From: Micromonospora_J zhanjiangensis
GTDB lineage: Bacteria > Actinomycetota > Actinomycetes > Mycobacteriales > Micromonosporaceae
NCBI RefSeq assembly: GCF_042650605.1
Contig: NZ_JBHSBN010000019.1
Span: forward strand, 67,007-131,006
Direction of reading: 5' to 3'
Length of the DNA: 64,000 nt
This document shows, one piece after another, positions 22,430 through 30,703 of the stretch (within the stretch, counting starts at the first letter, position 1; each line of letters begins with the position of its first letter). The translations under genes were made by a program, and so were the position numbers. A model generated the notes under the pieces. The model saw only the letters and a list, made by a program, of their open reading frames with translations. It had not been told where the DNA came from and ran no database searches.

Positions 22430-23667
22430 CCACGCAGTCCCCAGCGGCCCCGGCGCCGCGCGCAGGCGCCGTCGCGAACGAAGGATCCGCCGTGCCGTTC
22501 ACCGCAGAGACCTACGACCGGGCCCGGGAGATCATTGCCCGCTACCCGGCCGACCGGTCCCGCTCGGCCCTGCTGCCGCTGCTGCACCTGGTGCAGTCGG
22601 TCCAGGGCTACGTCTCGCCGGCCGGCGTGGAGTTCTGCGCCGAGGTGCTGGGCATCAACAAGGCCCAGGTGGGCGCGGTCGCCACCTTCTACACCATGTA
22701 CAAGCGTCGGCCCACCGGCGACTGGCTGGTCAGCGTCTGCACCAACACGATGTGCAACGTCCTCGGCGGGCAGCAGGTCTACGACACGCTGGCCGAGCAC
22801 CTGGGCGTCGGGCACGACGAGACCACCGCCGACGGCAGCATCACCCTGGAGCACGCCGAGTGCCTGGCGGCCTGCGACTACGGCCCGGTGATGACGGTCA
22901 ACTACGACTTCTTCGACGGCGTCGACCCGGACACCGCCGTACACGTGGTGGACGAGCTGCGCGCCGGCGGCCGGCCGATGCCCACCCGGGGCGCCCGGCT
23001 GTGCACGCTGAAGGAGATGTCGGTGCAGCTCGCCGGCTTCGCCGACCCGCGGCCCGAGGCGGTGGCCGACGGCCCGGCCGGCGCGCCGACGCTGCGCGGC
23101 CTGCGGCTGGCGCAGGAGCACGGCATCGCGGTGGCCGGCTTCGACCCGAACACGCCGATCCGCAGCAAGGAGGCCGCCGACAAGCAGGCGGTCGCGGCCA
23201 AGCGTGCGGACGGGGCGAAACCGGCCGACAAGCCCGCCACCGCCAAGCCGGCCGACCGGCCCACCGCCGGGCAGCCGGGGTCGGCCACCCCGGCGCAGCC
23301 GGAGAAGACCGGCAGCACCGCTCCGGACGTGAAGGCGCCGGACGTCAAGTCGCCCCAGATCCGTACGGCCGAGACCCGCTCGCCGGACGCGAAGACCGCG
23401 GTGCCGGACGCGCCCGGTCTGGGTGGCCCGGTCGACGGTGCCCCGCCGGTGCCGGCCGACGCCCGCGCCGCCGAGGCGGCCGGGTCGGCGCAGAACCGGC
23501 CGGCCGCCGACGCGAAGCCGGCCGGCGAGGGAACCACCGCCCAGCAGCGCAACCTCGACGACGCGGCGGCCGGCACGGCCGGTGAGCGCGAGTCGGCCCG
23601 CGACGCCGCGACCTCGACCGACGGCCGCGAGGCCACCGGCGAGGGCGAGAAGGAGGCAGGGAAGTGA
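22426..23667 (+). CDS. nuoE: NADH-quinone oxidoreductase subunit E with long disordered tail
   Basis: A 413-residue protein, more than twice the length of E. coli NuoE (166). Residues 24-200 form the normal thioredoxin-like [2Fe-2S] domain with ligands C105, C110, C146 and C150, which takes part in the NADH-dehydrogenase module with NuoF. Residues 195-250 are a conserved-looking linker (LCTLKEMSVQLAGFADPRP, AGFDPNTPIRSKEAADKQA). Residues about 250-413 are low complexity (Ala, Pro, Lys, Asp, Thr, Gly), with imperfect repeats such as KPADKPATAKPADRPTAG, and are predicted disordered. The frame stays open with normal high-G/C codons until the GTGA overlap with nuoF, so the tail is real coding sequence. 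Confidence 0.95.
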   Translation: MTTQSPAAPAPRAGAVANEGSAVPFTAETYDRAREIIARYPADRSRSALLPLLHLVQSVQGYVSPAGVEFCAEVLGINKAQVGAVATFYTMYKRRPTGDWLVSVCTNTMCNVLGGQQVYDTLAEHLGVGHDETTADGSITLEHAECLAACDYGPVMTVNYDFFDGVDPDTAVHVVDELRAGGRPMPTRGARLCTLKEMSVQLAGFADPRPEAVADGPAGAPTLRGLRLAQEHGIAVAGFDPNTPIRSKEAADKQAVAAKRADGAKPADKPATAKPADRPTAGQPGSATPAQPEKTGSTAPDVKAPDVKSPQIRTAETRSPDAKTAVPDAPGLGGPVDGAPPVPADARAAEAAGSAQNRPAADAKPAGEGTTAQQRNLDDAAAGTAGERESARDAATSTDGREATGEGEKEAGK

Positions 23668-24989
23668 CCGAGCACAGCGCCCCACGTCGGGAGACGCTGG
23701 AGAAGCTCACGCCGGTGCTGACCAAGCGCTGGCTGTCGCCCGAGGCGTGGCGGCTGGACGTCTACCAGCAGCTCGACGGGTACGCCGCGCTGCGCAAGGC
23801 GATCGGCTCCCACCCGGACGACCTGATCCAGCTCATCAAGGACTCCGGCCTGCGCGGCCGGGGCGGCGCGGGCTTCCCGACCGGGCTCAAGTGGGGCTTC
23901 ATCCCGCAGGGCGACGGCAAGCCGCACTACCTCGTGGTCAACGCCGACGAGGGCGAGCCGGGCACCTGCAAGGACCTGCCGCTGATGACGCACGACCCGC
24001 ACTCGCTGATCGAGGGCGTGATCATCGCGTCGTACGCGATCCGGGCCAACCGCGCCTACATCTACATCCGGGGCGAGGCGGTGCACGCGGCCCGGCGACT
24101 GCGCAACGCGGTCGCCGAGGCGTACGCGGCCGGCTACCTCGGCACCGACATCCTCGGTTCGGGCTTCGACCTGGACGTGGTGGTGCACAGCGGGGCCGGC
24201 GCGTACATCTGCGGCGAGGAGACGGCGCTGCTGGACTCGCTGGAGGGCTTCCGCGGTCAGCCCCGGCTGCGCCCGCCGTTCCCGGCCACCCATGGCCTGT
24301 ACGCCTGCCCGACGGTGGTCAACAACGTCGGCACCATCGCCAGCGTGCCGTACATCGTGCTGGGCGGGGCCGACTGGTGGAAGACCATGGGCACCGAGAA
24401 GTCGTCCGGTCCGATGATCTACTCGCTCTCCGGCCGGATCGCCAACCCCGGCCAGTACGAGTGCTCGATGGGTATCACGCTGCGCGAGCTGATCGAGCTG
24501 GCCGGCGGGATGCTGCCCGGGCACAACCTGAAGTTCTGGACGCCGGGCGGCTCGTCCACCCCGCTGCTGGCCGCCGAGCACCTGGACGTGCCGCTGGACT
24601 TCGAGGGGGTGGCGGCGGCCGGGTCGATCCTCGGCACCACGGCCACCCAGATCTTCTCCGACCAGGACTGCCCGGTCTACGCGACCTACCGGTGGCTGGA
24701 GTTCTACCACCACGAGTCGTGCGGCAAGTGCACTCCCTGCCGGGAGGGCAACTACTGGATGGTCCGGGTCTACCGGCGGATCCTGTCCGGTCAGGGCACC
24801 CAGGAGGACCTGGACACCCTGCTGGACACCTGTGACAACATTCTCGGCCGGTCGTTCTGCGGTCTCGGCGACGGCGCGACCAGCCCGGTGACGTCCTCGC
24901 TGAAGTACTTCAAGCAGGACTATCTCGACTACATCGAGGGCCGCACAGCTCCCAGGCTGTCGGAGAAGACCCTGGTGGGGGCGCACTGA
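23664..24989 (+). CDS. nuoF: NADH-quinone oxidoreductase subunit F
   Basis: A 441-residue NADH- and FMN-binding subunit. The nucleotide motif is GRGGAGFPTGLKW at 65-77, the FMN-binding stretch NADEGEPGTCKDLPLM, and the N3 [4Fe-4S] ligands are C353, C356, C359 and C399 (ESCGKCTPCREG ... SFCGLGDGA). The GTG start overlaps the nuoE stop behind AGGAGGCAGG. It transfers hydride from NADH to FMN and on to the Fe-S chain. Confidence 0.97.
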   Translation: MTEHSAPRRETLEKLTPVLTKRWLSPEAWRLDVYQQLDGYAALRKAIGSHPDDLIQLIKDSGLRGRGGAGFPTGLKWGFIPQGDGKPHYLVVNADEGEPGTCKDLPLMTHDPHSLIEGVIIASYAIRANRAYIYIRGEAVHAARRLRNAVAEAYAAGYLGTDILGSGFDLDVVVHSGAGAYICGEETALLDSLEGFRGQPRLRPPFPATHGLYACPTVVNNVGTIASVPYIVLGGADWWKTMGTEKSSGPMIYSLSGRIANPGQYECSMGITLRELIELAGGMLPGHNLKFWTPGGSSTPLLAAEHLDVPLDFEGVAAAGSILGTTATQIFSDQDCPVYATYRWLEFYHHESCGKCTPCREGNYWMVRVYRRILSGQGTQEDLDTLLDTCDNILGRSFCGLGDGATSPVTSSLKYFKQDYLDYIEGRTAPRLSEKTLVGAH

Positions 24990-27511
24990 TGACCGACGTT
25001 GCCAAGCAGACCGACACCGTCACGCTGACCATCGACGGGATCGAGGTCACCGCGCCCAAGGGGGCGCTGCTGATCCGGGTCGCCGAGCAGATGGGCATCG
25101 CGATCCCCCGGTTCTGCGACCACCCGCTGCTCGCGCCGGCCGGTGCCTGCCGGCAGTGCCTGGTCGAGGTGGAGGGCCAGCGCAAGCCGGTGGCCTCCTG
25201 CACCCAGACCATCGCCGACGGGATGGTGGTCAAGACCCAGCTCAGCTCCCCGGTCGCCAAGAAGGCGCAGGAGGGCATCATGGAGCTGCTCCTGGTCAAC
25301 CACCCGCTCGACTGCCCGATGTGTGACAAGGGTGGCGAGTGCCCGCTGCAGAACCAGGCGATGTCCACCGGCCGGACCGACTCCCGGTTCCACGAGCACA
25401 AGCGGGAGTACGCCAAGCCGCTCAACATCTCCAGCCAGGTGCTGCTCGACCGGGAACGCTGCGTGCTGTGCCAGCGCTGCACCCGGTTCTCCGAGGAGAT
25501 CGCCGGCGACAAGTTCATCGACCTGATGGGCCGGTCGTCCGCCGAGGAGATCAACATCTACCGGGACGAGACGTACGGTGGCCAGCCCGGCGACGGCCGG
25601 TCCGGCGGGGAGCCGGACGCGGACACCGGCGACGTGCCGTTCAACTCGTACTTCTCCGGCAACACCGTGCAGATCTGCCCGGTCGGCGCGTTGACCGGTG
25701 CCCAGTACCGGTTCCGGGCCCGGCCGTTCGACCTGGTCTCCACCCCGAGCGTCTGCGAGCACTGCTCGGCCGGCTGCGCCCAGCGCACCGACCACCGGCG
25801 GGGCAAGGTGACGCGGCGGCTGGCCGGCGACGACCCGGCGGTCAACGAGGAGTGGAACTGCGACAAGGGCCGGTGGGGCTTCCGCTACGCCACCGCCACC
25901 GACCGGCTGGTCAATCCGCTGGTCCGGGACGCGAAGACCGGTGAGCTGCGGGAGGCGTCCTGGAGCGAGGCGCTCGCCGTCGCCGCCGACGGGCTGCGGG
26001 CCGCGCGGGACGGCGCGCACGGCGTGGGCGTCCTGACCGGCGGCCGGCTGACCGTCGAGGACGCCTACGCGTACGCCAAGTTCGCCCGGATCGCCCTGCA
26101 CACCAACGACATCGACTTCCGGGCCCGGCCGGTCTCCGCCGAGGAGGCCGAGTTCCTGGCCGCCGAGGTGGCCGGACGGACCGGGGTGACCTACGCCGAC
26201 ATCGAGTCCGCGCCGGCCGTGGTGATCGCCGGGCTGGAGCCGGAGGAGGAGTGCCCGATCCTCTTCCTGCGGCTGCGCAAGGCGTACCAGAAGAAGGGCC
26301 TGCGGGTCCTGACGCTGGCGCCGTTCGCCAGCCGGGGGATCACCAAGCTCGGCGGGAAGATCGCCCGGGTGACGCCGGGCCAGGAGGCGGAGGTGCTCGC
26401 CGAGCACCCCACCGTCGCCGAGGCGCTGGCCGAGCCGGGCGCGATCCTGCTGGTCGGCGAGCGGCTGGCCACCGTACCGGGTGGACTGTCGGCGGCGGCG
26501 GCGCTGGCCGGGCGTACCGGGGCGAAGCTGGCCTGGGTGCCGCGGCGCGCCGGTGACCGCGGCGCGGTCGACGCGGGTTGCCTGCCGAACCTGCTGCCCG
26601 GCGGCCGGGCCGTGGTCGACCCGGCGGCGCGCGCCGAGCTCGGCGGCGCCTGGGACGTGCCCGCCGGGGTCATCCCCAGCGCGGCCGGTCGGGACACCGA
26701 CGGGATCATCGCCGCGGCCGCGGCCGGGCGGATCGGCGCGCTGGTCGTCGCCGGGGTGGACCCGGCCGACCTGACCGACCCGCGACTGGCCGAGGAGGCC
26801 CTGGACCGGGTGCCCTTCCTGGTCAGCCTGGAGCTGCGGGGCAGCTCGGTCACCCGGCGGGCCGACGTGGTCCTGCCGGCCGCCCCGGTGGCCGAGAAGG
26901 CCGGCAGCTTCCTGGACTGGGAGGGCCGGCTGCGCACCTTCGAGGCGGTGCTCAACACCCCGGCGATGAACGACGGCCGGGTGCTGGACGCGATCGCCGC
27001 GCAGCTCGACGTGGAGCTGGGCACCGGCGACGTCAACACCGTCCGCCGCGAGCTGGGCGGCCTGCCGGCCAGCCGGGCCGACCGGCCGTCCGCGCCCGCG
27101 GTCGACCCGGTCGAACCGGCCCGGCCCGGTCCGGGCGAGGCGGTGCTGGTCACCTGGCACCAGCTGATCGACCTGGGCACCCTGACCGAGGGCGACGAGT
27201 ACCTCGGCGGCACGGCCCGACCGCCGGTGGTCCGGCTGGCGCCGGCCACCGCGGACGCGCTCGGCGTGGCCGACGGCGACCCGGTCACGGTCGGCACCGA
27301 CCGGGGTGCGATCACCCTGCCGGCCCTGCGGACCGAGATGCCCGAGGATCTGGTCTGGCTGCCGACCAACTCGCCCGGCGCGACCGTACGGCGCACGCTG
27401 GGCGTCACCTCCGGCGCGGTGGTCCGGATCTCCGCCGGAAAGACCACGCCGGTCGACGCCGAGACCGCGGACCGACCCGGCCCGCTGCTCAACGCTGGGG
27501 GGGCCCGGTGA
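24989..27511 (+). CDS. nuoG: NADH-quinone oxidoreductase subunit G
   Basis: An 840-residue multi-cluster subunit. The N-terminal ferredoxin domain has C43, C54, C57 and C71 for a [2Fe-2S] centre. Then come H105, C109, C112 and C118 for the His-ligated [4Fe-4S] cluster, a further cysteine group CVLCQRCTRFSEE ... CPVGALT, and the extra set CEHCSAGCAQRTDHR ... NCDKGRWGF for the distal N7-type cluster. The remainder is the molybdopterin-oxidoreductase-like domain, catalytically empty. The start overlaps the nuoF stop by one base (TGATG). A Gly-rich C terminus ends at 27511. Confidence 0.96.
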   Translation: MTDVAKQTDTVTLTIDGIEVTAPKGALLIRVAEQMGIAIPRFCDHPLLAPAGACRQCLVEVEGQRKPVASCTQTIADGMVVKTQLSSPVAKKAQEGIMELLLVNHPLDCPMCDKGGECPLQNQAMSTGRTDSRFHEHKREYAKPLNISSQVLLDRERCVLCQRCTRFSEEIAGDKFIDLMGRSSAEEINIYRDETYGGQPGDGRSGGEPDADTGDVPFNSYFSGNTVQICPVGALTGAQYRFRARPFDLVSTPSVCEHCSAGCAQRTDHRRGKVTRRLAGDDPAVNEEWNCDKGRWGFRYATATDRLVNPLVRDAKTGELREASWSEALAVAADGLRAARDGAHGVGVLTGGRLTVEDAYAYAKFARIALHTNDIDFRARPVSAEEAEFLAAEVAGRTGVTYADIESAPAVVIAGLEPEEECPILFLRLRKAYQKKGLRVLTLAPFASRGITKLGGKIARVTPGQEAEVLAEHPTVAEALAEPGAILLVGERLATVPGGLSAAAALAGRTGAKLAWVPRRAGDRGAVDAGCLPNLLPGGRAVVDPAARAELGGAWDVPAGVIPSAAGRDTDGIIAAAAAGRIGALVVAGVDPADLTDPRLAEEALDRVPFLVSLELRGSSVTRRADVVLPAAPVAEKAGSFLDWEGRLRTFEAVLNTPAMNDGRVLDAIAAQLDVELGTGDVNTVRRELGGLPASRADRPSAPAVDPVEPARPGPGEAVLVTWHQLIDLGTLTEGDEYLGGTARPPVVRLAPATADALGVADGDPVTVGTDRGAITLPALRTEMPEDLVWLPTNSPGATVRRTLGVTSGAVVRISAGKTTPVDAETADRPGPLLNAGGAR

Positions 27512-27558
27512 GCGCGAGGAGTGCAGCGGAGCGGAGCCCCGCAGTCGCGAACGAAAGG
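27509..27558. repeat. Junction element between nuoG and nuoH
   Basis: From the nuoG stop the sequence reads GAGCGCGAGGAGTGCAGCGG, then AGCGGAGCCCCGCAGTCGCG and AACGAAAGG. It is purine-rich, with repeated GAG/GCGGAG units, and ends in CGCAGTCGCGAACGAAAGG shortly before the nuoH GTG. A similar GTCGCGAACGAA string occurs in nuoE near 22471. I believe such stop-codon-associated elements recur in micromonosporal genomes; that is recollection, not something this window proves. Confidence 0.4.
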
Positions 27559-27566
27559 CCAGCTCA

Positions 27567-28928
27567 GTGAACGTCATCTATCTGGCGCAGGATCCGACGC
27601 TGGCGGACTTCGGTCGGGACCCGTGGTGGCTGGTCCTGATCAAGGTCGTCGTGGCGTTCGTGTTCGCGGTGCTGGCGACGCTGCTCGGCGTCTGGTTCGA
27701 GCGCCGCGTGGTGGGCTTCATGCAGGTCCGCCCCGGCCCGAACCAGGTCGGCCCGTTCGGCCTGCTGCAGACCCTCGCCGACGGCCTGAAGATGGCCTTC
27801 AAGGAGGACATCCTGCCGAAGGCCGCCGACAAGGTGGTCTACTTCTTCGCGCCGACCATCTCGGTGATCTGCGCGGTGACCGCGCTGTCGGTGGTGCCGT
27901 TCGGCCCGATGGTCAGCATCTTCGGGCACTGGACGCCGCTGCAGGTCACCGACGTGTCGGTGGCCGTGCTGGTGCTGCTGGCCTGCTCCTCGATGGGCAT
28001 CTACGGCATCGTGCTCGGCGGTTGGGCGTCCGGGTCGACCTACCCGCTGCTGGGTGGTCTCCGGTCCACCGCGCAGATGATCTCGTACGAGGTGGCGATG
28101 GGCCTGTCCATCGTCGCCGTCTTCATGACCGCCGGCACGATGTCCACCAGCGGCATCGTCGCCGCGCAGGGGCACGGCACCCGGCTGACCGTCTTCGGCA
28201 CCGAACTCCCGGCCCCCGGCTGGTACGCGATCCTGCTGCTGCCCAGCTTCATCATCTTCTTCATCGCCACCGTCGGCGAGACCAACCGGGCCCCGTTCGA
28301 CCTGCCCGAGGCCGAGTCGGAGCTGGTCGCCGGCTTCATGACCGAGTACAGCTCGCTGAAGTTCGCGCTGTTCATGCTCTCCGAGTACGTCTCGATGGTG
28401 ACCATGTCCGCGGTCACCACCACGCTGTTCCTCGGTGGTTGGCGGGCACCCTGGCCGATCACCCTGTGGTCGGGAGCCAACTCGGGCTGGTGGCCGATGC
28501 TGTGGTTCTTCGGCAAGGTGCTGATCCTGGTCTTCGTCTTCGTCTGGCTGCGGGGCACGCTGCCCCGGCTGCGCTACGACCAGTTCATGCGGTTCGGCTG
28601 GAAGGTGCTGCTGCCGATCAACCTGGTCTGGATCCTGGCGCTGTCCGGCATCAGGGTGACCAGCGGCTGGGAGCGCACCGACCGGCTGATCGCGATCGGC
28701 GTGCCGGTCGCCGTGCTGCTGCTGTTCGTGCTCTTCTGGCCCAGCCGCAAGCCGGAGCAGGTGCGCACGTTGCAGGAACGGGTCGACGAACGGCCGGCGG
28801 GCAGCTTCCCGCTGCCGCCGATGGACCTGCAGGTACCACCGAGCCCACGGACCCGGCGCGTGGTCGCCGAGCGGGAGCCCGCCAACGTCGGCGTCGGTTC
28901 CGACGGTTCCGACGAGAAGGAGGTGTGA
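27567..28928 (+). CDS. nuoH: NADH-quinone oxidoreductase subunit H
   Basis: A 453-residue membrane subunit with eight or nine helices, at the junction of the quinone site and the proton pumps. Signatures: GVWFERRVVGFMQVRPGPNQ, GPFGLLQTLADGLKMAFKED, GETNRAPFDLPEAESELVAG and YSSLKFALFMLSEY. The C-terminal 65 residues after the last helix are polar and disordered, an extension relative to the E. coli protein. It starts at GTG 27567; 55 bases of non-coding junction sequence separate it from nuoG, the second longest gap inside the operon. Confidence 0.96.
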   Translation: MNVIYLAQDPTLADFGRDPWWLVLIKVVVAFVFAVLATLLGVWFERRVVGFMQVRPGPNQVGPFGLLQTLADGLKMAFKEDILPKAADKVVYFFAPTISVICAVTALSVVPFGPMVSIFGHWTPLQVTDVSVAVLVLLACSSMGIYGIVLGGWASGSTYPLLGGLRSTAQMISYEVAMGLSIVAVFMTAGTMSTSGIVAAQGHGTRLTVFGTELPAPGWYAILLLPSFIIFFIATVGETNRAPFDLPEAESELVAGFMTEYSSLKFALFMLSEYVSMVTMSAVTTTLFLGGWRAPWPITLWSGANSGWWPMLWFFGKVLILVFVFVWLRGTLPRLRYDQFMRFGWKVLLPINLVWILALSGIRVTSGWERTDRLIAIGVPVAVLLLFVLFWPSRKPEQVRTLQERVDERPAGSFPLPPMDLQVPPSPRTRRVVAEREPANVGVGSDGSDEKEV

Positions 28929-28929
28929 C

Positions 28930-29610
28930 ATGGGCGCGATCACGGGCACCTTCAAGGGCTTCGGGGTCACCTTCTCGCACATGTTCAGGAAGGTCGTCAC
29001 CACCGACTACCCGTTCAAGCCGCCGGTGTCGGCCCCCCGTTACCACGGGCGGCACATCCTCAACCGGCATCCGGACGGGCTGGAGAAGTGCATCGGCTGC
29101 GAGCTGTGCGCCTGGGCCTGCCCGGCGGACGCCATCTACGTCGAGGGCGGCGACAACACCGAGCGGGAGCGCTTCTCGCCGGGCGAGCGGTACGCCAGCA
29201 CCTATCAGATCAACTACGCGCGGTGCATCTTCTGCGGACTGTGCATCGAGGCCTGCCCGACCCGCTCGCTGACCATGAGCAACGAGTACGAGCTGGCCCG
29301 CGACAACCGGCAGGACCTGATCTTCACCAAGGAGCAGCTGCTCGCGCCGCTGCTGCCGGGCATGGAGCAGCCGCCGCACCCGATGCGGCTGGGGGACAGC
29401 GAGAAGGACTACTACGTCGGCGCGCTGGACAACCCGGGCACCTCCGCCGGGGCGGAACACTCCCCGATGGGTCCCGGTCGGTACTCGCTCGACGAGCACC
29501 CCGGAGTGAAGTTCCCCGGCGCCGAGCAGGCGGCCGGCCGGTCCACCGGTGCGTCCCAGGAGGCCGGCGCGCCCGGCGGATCGGGCAGTGGCAAGGGAGA
29601 GCCGGCATGA
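28930..29610 (+). CDS. nuoI: NADH-quinone oxidoreductase subunit I
   Basis: A 226-residue ferredoxin-like subunit with two [4Fe-4S] motifs: C54-x2-C57-x2-C60-x3-C64 and C99-x2-C102-x2-C105-x3-C109, carrying clusters N6a and N6b between NuoG and NuoB. The N-terminal amphipathic helix (TFKGFGVTFSHMFRK) lies on the membrane. The C-terminal 50 residues are Gly/Ala/Ser-rich and poorly conserved. The start is one base after the nuoH stop, and the stop overlaps nuoJ as ATGA. Confidence 0.97.
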   Translation: MGAITGTFKGFGVTFSHMFRKVVTTDYPFKPPVSAPRYHGRHILNRHPDGLEKCIGCELCAWACPADAIYVEGGDNTERERFSPGERYASTYQINYARCIFCGLCIEACPTRSLTMSNEYELARDNRQDLIFTKEQLLAPLLPGMEQPPHPMRLGDSEKDYYVGALDNPGTSAGAEHSPMGPGRYSLDEHPGVKFPGAEQAAGRSTGASQEAGAPGGSGSGKGEPA

Positions 29611-30377
29611 CCCACCAGACAGTGCTCGCCGCGGCCGGTGGCGTCTCCACGGGGGAGCAGGTCACCTTCTGGATCCTCGCCCCGCTGGCGCTGATCGGCG
29701 CGCTCGGGATGGTCTGGGCCCGCAACGCGGTGCACTCCGCGTTGTGGCTGGTGCTCACCATGCTCTGCCTCGGCGTGTTCTACGTGCTGCAGTCCGGGCC
29801 GTTCATCGGCATGGTGCAGATCATCGTCTACACCGGCGCGATCATGATGCTGTTCCTGTTCGTGCTGATGCTGGTGGGCCGGGACGCGTCCGACTCGCTG
29901 ATCGAGACGCTGCGCGGCCAGCGGGTGTGGGCCGTGGTGCTCGGCCTCGGCTTCGCCGCGCTGGTCGGCACCGGACTGTGGCGGGCTCTCGGCCAGGCGC
30001 ACGCGGCCGGGCTGGAGCGGGCCAACGCCAACGGCAACGTGCAGGGCATCGCCAGCCTGCTGTTCACCAAGTACGTCCTCGCGTTCGAGATCACCTCGGC
30101 GCTGCTGATCACCGCGGCGGTCGGCGCGATGGTGCTGGCGCACCTGGAACGGCGTAAGCAGGACCGGATGGACCAGCCCGCCACCATGCGCGCCCGGTTC
30201 GCGCCCGGCAACTACCCGGGTCCGAAGCCCGGCCCCGGCGTGTTCGCCAACTCGTCCTCGGTCGCCACCCCGGCCCGGCTGCCGGACGGGAAGCTCACCG
30301 AGCGCAGCGTCCCGGAGATCATGCCGATCCGGGAGCTGACCGCCTCGGAAACCACGCTCAAGGGGACGGAGAAGTAA
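29607..30377 (+). CDS. nuoJ: NADH-quinone oxidoreductase subunit J
   Basis: A 256-residue membrane subunit with five helices. The third contains the pi-bulge region (GPFIGMVQIIVYTGAIMMLFLFVLML) important for coupling. About 75 residues after the last helix (LERRKQDRMDQPATMRARFA onward) form a cytoplasmic tail absent from short homologues. The start overlaps nuoI (ATGA), and the stop overlaps nuoK by one base (TAATG). Confidence 0.96.
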   Translation: MTHQTVLAAAGGVSTGEQVTFWILAPLALIGALGMVWARNAVHSALWLVLTMLCLGVFYVLQSGPFIGMVQIIVYTGAIMMLFLFVLMLVGRDASDSLIETLRGQRVWAVVLGLGFAALVGTGLWRALGQAHAAGLERANANGNVQGIASLLFTKYVLAFEITSALLITAAVGAMVLAHLERRKQDRMDQPATMRARFAPGNYPGPKPGPGVFANSSSVATPARLPDGKLTERSVPEIMPIRELTASETTLKGTEK

Positions 30378-30691
30378 TGACCTTCTTCTCGGTGTCGCCC
30401 ACCCACTACCTGATCCTGTCGGCGGTGCTGTTCACCATCGGCGCGGTCGGCGTACTGGTCCGGCGCAACGCCATCGTGCTGTTCATGTGCGTCGAGCTGA
30501 TGCTCAACGCGGCCAACCTGGCGCTGGTCACGTTCAGCCGGATCAACGGCAACCTGGACGGCCAGATCATGGCGTTCTTCGTGATGGTGGTCGCGGCGGC
30601 CGAGGTCGTGGTCGGGTTGGCGATCATCATGTCGATCTTCCGTAGCCGACGCTCGGCGAGCGTCGACGACGCGAACCTGCTCAAGTACTAG
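30377..30691 (+). CDS. nuoK: NADH-quinone oxidoreductase subunit K
   Basis: A 104-residue, three-helix antiporter-like subunit (MrpC homologue). The conserved membrane glutamate is in CVELMLNAANLALVTFSR, and the third helix is FFVMVVAAAEVVVGLAIIMSIF. The length is normal. The ATG shares its A with the nuoJ TAA; nuoL follows 12 bases after the stop. Confidence 0.97.
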   Translation: MTFFSVSPTHYLILSAVLFTIGAVGVLVRRNAIVLFMCVELMLNAANLALVTFSRINGNLDGQIMAFFVMVVAAAEVVVGLAIIMSIFRSRRSASVDDANLLKY

Positions 30692-30703
30692 AGGGGCCCA
30701 GGA

